NCBI GenBank assembly: GCA_012861695.1
Contig: JAAOOA010000028.1
Location: 8,782,470-8,846,469, forward strand
Origin: Trematomus loennbergii
Lineage: Eukaryota > Chordata > Actinopteri > Perciformes > Nototheniidae
Length of the DNA stretch: 64,000 bases
Reading direction: 5' to 3'
Shown: piece by piece, positions 54,676 through 64,000 of the stretch
How the letters are laid out: every line of letters starts with the position of its first letter
How positions within the stretch are numbered: the first letter of the stretch is position 1
The notes under the pieces: generated by a model
What the model was told of the DNA's origin: nothing
Databases searched by the model: none
The model's input: the letters and a program-made list of their open reading frames with translations, nothing else
Program-made: the position numbers and the translations under genes

Positions 54676-55666
54676 TACCCACAGGGAATTATTTCTTTTT
54701 GTAACACCATCGCTGTTCTTTGACAGTTTTGACGCGAAAAGATGCTTTTCTTTTTTTAACAATAAGCATCCTGTTTTTGTTTTCCACATCAGACTGGCTC
54801 TGATGATAATCATGCTCAACTAAATTTAGGCATCAAAATGCTTTGCTGCTCCTTTGAATTAGTTGCATATAACAATTATCATAAGTAGTGGAGGTGTACG
54901 GATATCTTTTATATCCAACTGTGCCCATGCATTCATTTAAAATCTAATCCATTCACAGAAGGCTACTGTGACATTTTATTAACTCTAATCAACTCTTTGT
55001 GAAAACTGCATTTTCACACAACATCTTTAAAGAGAAAAGAGAGGTCTTAATTCTCTGTGCCGCATAAAAATGTAAAACCAGGGATCAAATGCAAAACTCT
55101 AATGATTTGTTAATTAGCTTCTTCCAGCGGTTATGGTGTCTCTTGAGTGTAATGTGGATCATATTTTCTGTGTGAACAGAAGCGAGGCAGCTTCATATAA
55201 TACTTAAATGCTTCAAAAATACTGCTGCCATGCTGTCTGAAACAGCTGCCTTTGGCATTATTTTATATTGGGCAATGTTTTCATCATTGCTGCCATGACA
55301 TAAGCAAGATCACAAGAGTCTTTACAAATATGTATACACATATTTCCATATGTTCTGCATTTGTTTGCTGTCCTATCCCTCTGAGTGTCATTTTAGTCTC
55401 CCCTTTATCTTAATAGTTTAATATCGATGCTGTAATATCAAACCTTTCACAAATAGTCAATAGTTATTCAGTATATTCAGTGCCATTGAAGGCACATTAC
55501 TAGTTACATAAACTGAGCTCCAAGACATCACAGGAAGCAAGATAGACATTTTTGACGAATCAAAACATTGCAAGCAGATGTGAAGCAGCAGTGTGTGTGA
55601 TCCACAAATGTACCAACAGCCATGCAGCACAGGTATGTCAGTGGGGAAAAATTAAATATAACTTAC
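54676..55666. other. Likely intron, no features
   Basis: About 1 kb of unique AT-rich DNA between the fold-back element and the 55.7-kb exon candidate. Confidence 0.45.
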
Positions 55667-55744
55667 CATTGAAGTGACTGAGGACTGCGGGGGCCAGTTT
55701 AGGAAAGTCCCAGGGTACAAATCCTTCCAGGAAACGGTGCACTC
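55667..55744 (-). CDS. Putative coding exon (78 nt) of an unrecognised minus-strand gene
   Basis: Minus-strand acceptor GTTTGGACTTTTGCCAG and donor ATG|GTAAGTTAT flank 78 nt. With two leading bases (GA) the frame is open for 25 codons and includes FLEGFVPWDFPKLAPAVL and SHFN, leaving one G at the 3' end. One other frame has a stop and the remaining one does not fit the phases of its neighbours. The single G joins TT of the 48119-48149 exon (Val). The aromatic and proline-rich FVPWDFP segment looks like an ordered domain piece, but I do not recognise it. Cysteine-free. Confidence 0.5.
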
Positions 55745-58700
55745 CTGGCAAAAGTCCAAACGCTAGCTAGGTTATTCCTTAAACTAGCTGCTTTCCAATG
55801 TGAAGTAGCCTAAATGACGTCAATGCTCGGTTAATGTCCTAGTGTAAAACGTTTGTCCATAATAGTTTGCGCATAATAGTTTGCGCCTGATTTGGCCACA
55901 CTTTATTCCTCAGCTGTTGCAGTTCCTGATTTCTCCAAAACCAGTGCTCTTGTTTGGAAAAACAAACCTTAAAACGTCTATTTGTATGTTAGCTAGCTGT
56001 TGTAAGCCAGGTGTTGTTACATTAATTATCACCCCAGTGGACAATATCGGAAAATGTGAGGTTCCGCTCTGTCGTTAGACCGCCCAAAATTAATAGTTTG
56101 TTTATTTAATGACTCAACATTCATCAACATTTAATTTCGATTTCGATTATTATGGTTAGATAACACTTTCTAAACTTTATATTTGGGGGGCACACTATTT
56201 GGGAAAGGGTGCAGGTCTGTCTCTGAGCCCCCTCCTTGTTAAAGAGTATGAGCTTTCCACAGAAATGGTCAATATCTGTTTATGTATAAAAAAGAACATC
56301 ACTAGTAATAATCCAACATTTTAAGATAAAAGAGACTTCCATTGATTTGAAGAATGTATTGGGTCATTCTACTGTAAATTCACTGTTTAGCTAAGGCCTA
56401 TTTATCTTGTTCCACTTCCCTCCTGTCATCACACTGAACACATGTGACTGTTAACAGAGGTAGTGCCAGGTCAGGGAGGATGTGTCACTGCCGGTCCAAG
56501 ACATTTTCAAAAAGCCTTTAGAGATATCGCTGGGTGACACTGAATTCCTGCCAGCACCACAGAGAAGTCTTACAAACACTAAAGTAGTTTCAGCTGAAAC
56601 TTGAGTGAATACTCAGTCAGTCCATTAAGGTATTCAAGGTGTTAAGTATTTATTCAGCCTATCTGTCTAAGATTACTTCCGACCTTTTAGTCTGATACAT
56701 GGGGCAAAGGAATGTGCCTGCAGTATTTCTATTTATATGCCTTTGTTCGGCTTCAACTGTACTGCAGTGCAAATGGTTGTTGCAACTTTCCCTCTAAACA
56801 AAGGTAATGGAAAATGTTGCTATATTGATGCAATGGTCAATTGTTTGATTTCCATTAGGCTTGAAGTGAAGTTTAAGTCCAACTATGATTATTCCCCAAC
56901 TGGGAAATAATCTCCTGAAAGTTTGCAGTGCAGTTAACTGTAGTGCTCCATCTCAGGGCAGTCAGTCCTCAGAGGCCAAACGAGGCGCCATATCATTTCT
57001 ATATTGAGGCATTTTTTATCAATAGAGCCTGCAGAAAGAATGTCAGCTTGTGAGTTTCACCCAGCCAGATTAAGCACTCTCATTGGAAAACAAACATTTG
57101 TACTTCTCCTCACGTTCTGATAGTGCCTTATTGAAGGCTACATAAATGAGCAAGACCCATTTTCATCAAATAAATAGTAGATTAAGCAAATCGCTTATGT
57201 GCCTTCCAATTATGCTTTTATGCCTCCATCCGATGACCACATACAGTTGCAAAAATATGCAGAGATACTATGAAAGAGCTTCCATTAGCAAATCGGAGGT
57301 GATTACTGGAAGCAATGATGTTAGCATGCTGCAACAACAGCATGCAAATTCACAGGTAATTTGTTATTGTGCCAGCATTAGAGACATCCCATTTAACAGA
57401 GCGGTGGGGAGGAATAAATCAGTAAACAACCACAAATCGCCGCATTCTCTGACAGGACCGGATCACAAACAGATTAACATGGTGTCTATAGCACCCCGGC
57501 CACATTCTACTAACAACGACTTTATTTGTATTTCTTTATAAGAATTTGGAAACCATATTCGCGCTTTAACCTGCTATCCTGAAAGATAGACATTATAATG
57601 TAAAGAGGAAGTGCTCTGCGTTGGGCTTGCATGGGTCGATAATTCAAGAGATGTTTACAAATCAATACTGCTGACAACTAATTTTTCAAATTGCCTCATA
57701 TGTCCCATCCTCAGACGTGTGGCTGTAGACGCTGTAGAAGATTTATTTGTTGATGTAATGCTGCTCAGTGGAGATTAGAAGCAGGGACATATCCATGCAT
57801 TGAAAGATTTTAAGGAATAAAAAGGGTTAGAAGTAAGATGTAGCATTTTACTAACATCATATCATATAGTAATGAAGTGTATGCTGGGGGGATTATCCTT
57901 TCTTTTATTGACTGCACAGCATTTTCAGACGTTAATAACACTGGATGTTTATTAATAAATCTCTTCAATATATCTGTTCAGCCCGACTAATTTAACAAAC
58001 AGCTTTGTTTGTTACTGGAAAAGGGAAATCAGTCCTCATAGCTTCAGCCCAAATGCTCTACATCAATAACTCAAGACAACAAATTAGTTTTGATATGATT
58101 GAGGAGCTCCGTGCCAATACACAGGCAGCAAGATGTTTCCACTCTGTTGGCAGGATTAATGGTAATCATAAACACGAGTATGGCCCATGAAGGACACTGT
58201 TAGGAGAAACCTGTTTAACATGTCAGTATTCACATAACAAATCTAATTAGCTATTATAAGATAACGCATTTTCCCCCTACTTTGCATTCGGGGAGATGTC
58301 ACATTGTCCTTTCAAATTGTAAAGTGGGAATACAAATTAAATTAACATCATAATATTGCAAGGACAATTTACAGCATCCTATTCATAGCATCGTTATTTT
58401 TACCCAGCAGGCTGAATGCATCTTAGATGTCTGATGCATTTGAAACGTCGAAGAGACACATTATGTGGATTTTTTTGCGATTCATTTAGCAAATTTCCAG
58501 CCACAATTTTTTCCTTCTGAAAGGAAAACGTATCGGTTAAACAGGAAGACACAAGTTTCTTTCCCTGTTTGACTAAGATGCATGAACTCATCTATGCCAA
58601 CAGTAAATCATAAAAATAGGGGATTAAGCATCAGAAATAACAGGCCTTTAAAATAAATCATTTAAATCCGATATTCAACTATACAGGTAGTATAAGGTGA

Positions 58701-61330
58701 TTCACGAAACATGAAAGAGCACTTTGCAATTCAAAAGCAATTGAAAAGCATACAAAACAAGCTAACATACATTTATATTAACTACAGTTAATTACATTTG
58801 GAATTTAAAATGTAAGCGCTTCCACAAAGAAACCACGAGTCAAGGACTACAACAGTCAGGGATCCTGCAAGAAAGACAGAGAATGAGAGGCTAAGAGAAG
58901 AAAGCAAGGATGTTACATACAAGTTGTCTTTTAAGGTTTTTAAAAGCTGGCACTGAATAGAGTTGACCATAGGTGCCATATAAGGAGGAATGAATATAAA
59001 AGCGAACTTTTAGCTATTTCATAGGTCCAGAGTTGCTCAAATAACTTCTAAACTAAACTGCAGGTAATGGGAAGAGGTCAATCTCAGCTGGGTTCCTCCT
59101 CTTTATAGCACAATGTTTTTGTGATTCCAACATGATGCCGTGGGGAGACTGAATTTGAGACTTGTTCCAAGTATACACTGTGGATGAGGAGGTTTGATAA
59201 GCACAGGAGCTTTAAGCTTTTATCTTCCTCTTTATTTTAGACATAAAAGCGCTCTGAGTTTGTATAAAACAATTTTTTTTTAGATTTAAAAAGCATATGG
59301 CACTGCGTCTACTCCAAAAGGATGAAAAAAGAGCTAAAAATGGCACTGGGGAAAAGGGAAATCAGGCGGTTCACAGTCAGCAATGCGAAGCCCAAGCACT
59401 TAAAAATCGCTTGGCTACACCGGCTCTTCCTCTCAGTTCTTGAAGAGCGTTCAGCAAGCTTGTCAGGAGTGAACAGTCTCATGTGCTGACTACCTCACTG
59501 CCACCTTGTTGAGCCGGATCCGCCAATCTCCAGCCAGCTAATGCAAGATGACACTTTGTCACCAGAATCCTAAACTCTCCCCACAATACAATTTGTCATC
59601 GCACTCAGGAGCCCATGACATTCATAAGAGCTTCTCTGTCAGTATCAATTTCAATCTTATTTTAAGGGGTCTGAGCCCTGGCACTCTCACCAGCAGATGC
59701 TCGATCAGCCTCCCCAAGGTTCAATGCCGTTGAGTAAGCCAAGAGTGCCCACGGCCCTGACTAACAGCTGGTTATATCCATAGCATAATATATACATTTC
59801 CTCTGCATGTTTAGGTCCTCCCTAATAGCCATTTAAACACACAAACTTGTTAAAAGACCCTTGTGTGTTTCTTTTGCATAACATTAAAAGAGGTGCTTAT
59901 GGGATGAGGATAATATATTCACATCAACGCATGCAAATGTAATTGTGCATTAATTTCTGCTCCATGTACTACTGACCTACGAAACTGAAACTATGTAACA
60001 GCAACGTCCAATTAAGGAGACGTCTATCTATCTGCTATGAGAACTCATTTCTAACCCTAGAGGAAACAAAGTAAATTAGGCACTGGGTCATTAACATTTC
60101 AGCTCTTGACCCGGACCCCGTTATACTAACATTTACATGACTGTATAGCATGAGAAATGTGAAGAAGGCTTTAATTGAAGGTTGATGTAACCTTTTCATG
60201 TATAAGGTTGGGCAATCAGTCTTGATGTAGTGTGTAATGCTCGGTTAACCTACTCAGGTTACATCACATCTAATATATCTAGTGTTTGCAATCTGGCTGC
60301 ATTAGAGAAGCAAAGCAATGAAGGGAACAGGAAACCTAATTAAAAGTTGACTATGAATCTGTGCGCCAAAAGGTCAGCAGACTGTTGAACTGTACACTGG
60401 ACCCCGCAATATTAACCCTGTCAAGTTAGATTATGTTAGAAATGCATGTGGCAAATACAGAAAGTAGAAACATCACGTCAGTAAAATCAATGTGATTCAA
60501 AAGTTGAAGCCACAACCCGCTGTAAGTTAATGCTTCCCACAGTGAGGCCTGGCAAAGTGATTAATGTTTCTATTTTTAGATCAGTTTCCTATGTATTTAT
60601 TTCTTTATTTCTTTAATGTAGAGAGGAGACGACAGCTCTGCCAACAGTAATACTTTGTCAGCAACTTGATTGCATTTACATGGTAGACTGAAGCCAAAGC
60701 TGGAGCAAATTAGAGCTTTAAGCCATGGGCTCTGCTGAAAAAAACAGGCACTTTAAGAAATGCCATGTGAGGAGACACCTCAGGAATCTTATCTTTTTTC
60801 TTAACATGCTGAAATTATTTTTGCCCACCATTTTGTTTTACAAGGCAACTCCTCACCAACTTTTCACTGAATCTTTTTTTTAATACAAAAGCCATTTGTT
60901 TTCTAAAAATACTGCAACAGGAGAATATAAAAGGATAATGAGAATTGTACACAGCAGCACAAATTCAGTATTGTCACTTAATCTTTAAGGGGGAATTAGT
61001 CCAGGTAAAAACTTTAATACAATAGATATTCATATGTTTAGGACAATAATTGTTTTATGATGTGTAAGTTGGAGATACTGTAAATACAGGTTTAGAACGG
61101 CAACGAGTGAGGCTATGACAACGTCTTTACTTTCTGATTTGGAAGAGCAGAAGATAAAATGTTTAGCATTGATTTTTGTAATGAACAATTTTCCACTGTG
61201 ATGCATATCCATTATTTAAAAATTGCCTCATATTTTAAGAAGTTCCCCAGAATGAGATCAATTCACCACTAAGTAACAGGCTCAGAAATGCTTAAAGCAT
61301 TATACATTTTGCCACTTTAGGGCAGGACAA
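55745..61330. other. Likely intron, no gene recognised
   Basis: About 5.6 kb. The 131-codon plus frame at 57146-57541 has no domain. The hairpin overlapping an octamer ATGCAAAT at 57324-57349 is described in the findings. A minus-strand frame near 59483-59540 reading LAGDWRIRLNKVAVR then stop was considered and not kept. Confidence 0.45.
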
Positions 61331-62353
61331 TTAGGCCCCGGCTCCACGAGGACGGAAACTGGTTGAATCCGCATATTTCTCATGCGTATAGCCCTCTAAG
61401 CTCCACGACGCCGTAAGGGAAACGTAGAAACAGACCCCGCAAACGACAACGGGTCCAAAGGTGGATAGATCTGGGAACTGAGCGCTCTGGGGGGTCCAAC
61501 GGGGCCGTGGAGTCGCCTATACGGTCATTCGTTTTCATAGCCCTGCCTCTCCCTGCCTCTCCCCCGCGGGGTTGCTATCGTGCTCCAGTCGCTACTGACC
61601 ATGCTACAGTTCTTTGTGCAACATCTACAGGAGCTCCTCCTTGAATTCAGATTATTTATCTTTATCTCGATATGGACATAAACGCGAGTGAAGTCTAATC
61701 TGACAGGACGGAGACACGCAGCTCCTGCCGCTGTGATGCAGCGGGAGCAAAACACACACTTCAAGTCAGATCATCACCCTTAGCTATTTTAATTACCTCT
61801 CAAACTACCTAAACTAGTTATAAATATGTTCATTTTTACTGTCGGGTCACTCATTACAGGATCAGCTGCTGCATGAGACGCTGTGAGAAGAGAGGAAAAA
61901 GAGACAGGCTCTGTGTATTTTATGATTATATATCATTATATCGTCGTTATTCATTTGTTTTAAAGCTCAATAAATAACAATGAAGACCTTTAACCGGCAC
62001 TTTTATAATTTTGTCCGGAAGATTTAAACTTTAATACACGTTGACCGGCGAAAAACTCTGCGCGGATCCCTCGGCCCCCACCCATGGAATAAACAGAAGG
62101 GCAGCCATGACAACCATTCTTCTTCGCTGCTTTTGTGGAGGAAGTTGCTGCTTTTGTGGAGGAAGTTACAGCACCACGTACAGGTTCGGCATATGTACTG
62201 CAGCTTTTCCAGCGTTTGGATGTAAACGGAGCCGTCTCGTGGAGCTTGACACAATCCGGTGTATATTGCGTGGGGACGGAAGGTTTTTTGCGGTTGCATT
62301 TGCGTTACTCCGATGCGTTTTGCCGTATTTGTCCTCGTGGAGCCGGGGCCTAA
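61331..62353. mobile_element. DNA transposon remnant with 23-bp perfect inverted termini
   Basis: Left end TTAGGCCCCGGCTCCACGAG, continuing GAC, is matched perfectly by the complement of the right end over 23 bp (61331-61353 and 62331-62353). The word GCTCCACGA recurs at 61341 and 61400 and as its complement at 62237-62245 and 62335-62343, so both ends carry doubled subterminal sites. Flanks give no duplication longer than TA, which is palindromic here, so the superfamily (TA or 3-bp targets) is undecided. The interior is relatively CpG-rich. The 149-codon plus frame at 62041-62490 runs out of the element and has no transposase motif. Confidence 0.8.
62126..62167 (+). repeat. 21-bp tandem duplication
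   Basis: GCTGCTTTTGTGGAGGAAGT plus one T occurs twice head to tail, inside the element at 61331-62353. Confidence 0.95.
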
Positions 62354-62461
62354 ATGACGAACATAACATTGACGAATATGTACCTTATAAAGTTGTAGTG
62401 GCTAACATGTTAGCAACCAGTTGCTTATTTACGCATTCAGCAGAGACCAATATTCACTCAC

Positions 62462-62486
62462 CCTTTAGCTCAGTGTTGTCAGTGTA
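62462..62486 (-). CDS. Possible upstream exon (25 nt) of the minus-strand gene, tentative
   Basis: Minus-strand ACAACCCTCAG precedes 25 nt reading YTDNTELK plus one base, then AAAGG|GTGAGTGAA. The leftover G would join GA of the 55667-55744 exon to make GGA (Gly) with no stop. The donor is good but the polypyrimidine tract is weak and the exon very short, so this may be coincidence. Confidence 0.22.
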
Positions 62487-63944
62487 CTGAGGGTTGTCTA
62501 GCTCTGTAGCTGCTAAATGCTACATTATCTTCACCAGCCAGTCAGTAACGGTTTCTGTCACCATTCTGTTACCGGGCAGATATTATTTAAAATATTCAAC
62601 CCTTTTTCTGTTGAAAATAGACATGTCACTAAAACAGTAAAGCTGCAGGCCATAAAACCCAAACAATGAGCTAATAGATGCTTAAAGTCTCCAAGGGGAA
62701 CTGTTGAGTAAGGTGATAATTGTCTGTGGGTTGAACCATTCTACATCACTCATAATCATAATGATTAATTATGAATACAAAAATATTGATTAGTGCTGCT
62801 TATATGCTTTATCATGTGAGGCCTTCAATATTTCGTACCATATACTATAGTAGAGCCAACATTCACAAATGATCTCAGAAGTATAATATACTCATTTTTG
62901 GGTAGTGTTTAGGTTGCCTAAAGTTTGAGGCTGCCTTTGCAATGGGCTCCAGGAATGCAAATCTGGCCATCTTGTCCACTAAAATGTAACAATATCTCCA
63001 AAATTAAACAAATCATTGTTCACGAAACCACCAGTGGTCCATGAAAGACTAAATCAAACAATGAAAGCCCAATTTAAATTGTGAGTTTGGATCATAGCAC
63101 TATGAATACAACAGTTGTGTGAGGCTGATTCATGTAATATCCTCTTCTCTCTGGCTCCAGAGTCCCGCTGACACAGCAGCTGTGAGCAATACGTACGTGC
63201 GTGGGTGTGTGTGTGTTTGTGCGCACTCTTACTTGTGTGTGTCGCTATGTGTATGTGTATGTGTGCCTGTGCAGGTGGTAAGAGGGAGGGACAGCAATGC
63301 CTGTGAGCTGAATAACAAATCTAGCATACTGCACACCTGAGGAGCTGTCACTGTCATAATCAGCCGTTTATAATGCATGGCAGAAGGGGGACAGGAGTCT
63401 AGAGGAGGAAACGAGGACACAGTTGGTATCAAAGCCCTGTCTGTGTCTTATATCCTTTTCTTCTTAAGAAAGAAGCCGACACCTCTCTATTGGTGTTTGC
63501 AGAATTGAAAAAGGGAGTGTATTTCCTTTTTTGACATTTTCACTTTCAAATCCTTTAAGTTATTGCTGCACTCTCTCATATCCCCTAAGTGACAGATGTC
63601 CCATATGGAAAGCTGGATAGCTCTACTTCCTCCTTCTTTACACCCCGCCTGGCCCAGCAGGTCTGCGTCCGGACACCTCCTCCAGACAGCTCAAGGTGAC
63701 ACATGGTTGCTTAGGCACAGATGAGTGGCTGTCCCTGGGCCGCCAGTTGGCCAACTCACTTTTTTTCCCCCTCTACAGCTGAACCAGAGTCCCAGAGCAG
63801 TTGGTTCAAACACCTCCCTTCGAGCCTTTTGTTGTTTCAGTGCGACGCAAATCTATGGTTCTCCTGTGGCGAGGGCCACAGGAGCGGCAGGTTGACTCAC
63901 TTCCAACTCACTGACACAATCATTCATTGCTTGTAGTGGGGGTG

Positions 63945-63945
<1 letters not shown>
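62487..63945. other. Non-coding stretch with GT-rich patch
   Basis: About 1.5 kb. The stretch 63197-63272 is rich in GTGT/GTAT words. No gene recognised. Confidence 0.5.
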
Positions 63946-63976
<31 letters not shown>

Positions 63977-64000
63977 TGTGTGTGTGTGTGGTGTGTGTGT
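63946..64000. repeat. (GT)n microsatellite at the window end
   Basis: GT dinucleotides with two GG phase breaks, continuing to the last base. Confidence 0.97.

Noticed and set aside
59483..59540. Minus-strand LAGDWRIRLNKVAVR followed by a stop, after CATTAG
   Set aside because: Weak acceptor, and its phase does not link to the other minus-strand exon candidates.
62041..62490. 149-codon plus-strand frame, the longest in the window
   Set aside because: It starts inside the 61331-62353 element, runs past its end, and has no transposase or other motif. The 21-bp duplication contributes to its apparent Cys-Gly-Gly repeat.

Overview
The window looks like non-coding (intronic and intergenic) nuclear DNA of a ray-finned fish, probably a teleost. 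There is no bacterial-style gene packing, open frames are short and scattered, dinucleotide microsatellites are frequent, and the interspersed repeats are of fish types: a Tol2-like hAT element, other hAT MITEs, a tRNA-derived SINE with an LINE-type tail, and TTAA-bounded and piggyBac-like short elements. No long intact coding gene is visible. Nearly all open frames of 60-140 codons lack splice context and recognisable domains and look like chance.

The best evidence for a real gene is a chain of short minus-strand exon candidates: 55667-55744 (78 nt), 48119-48149 (31 nt) and 32002-32056 (55 nt), with a weaker upstream candidate at 62462-62486 (25 nt). Each has AG/GT splice sites and the codon phases join without a stop. 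If correct, about 30 kb of this window is introns of one gene transcribed right to left. I do not recognise the protein. Weaker plus-strand exon candidates are at 13383-13486 (Ig-like look) and 27489-27549, and a possible small secreted ORF is at 30282-30566.

Layout: 1-123 (AC)n; 4634-5406 Tol2-like hAT remnant with another repeat nested in it; 10790-10992, 16075-16303, 22395-22880 and 41487-41841 four members of one TTAA-bounded short transposon family; 17825-17914 LINE 3' tail; 34532-35347 internally deleted hAT element with a perfect 8-bp target duplication and a broken BED-finger transposase fragment; 37501-37619 (TG)n; 38411-38715 fish repeat fragment; 42866-43153 second hAT-type MITE with a perfect 8-bp duplication; 46233-46425 SINE; 61331-62353 element with 23-bp perfect inverted termini; 63946-64000 (GT)n.

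The most unusual object is 51203-54675: a 3.5-kb fold-back structure. Two arms of about 600 bp are inverted copies of each other and enclose a head-to-tail array of 13 copies of a ~166-bp unit. The array has a five-unit (828-bp) higher-order period. One further unit lies inverted in the left arm, and a fragment with a piggyBac-like end and a 26-bp perfect hairpin sits at the left-arm/array junction.
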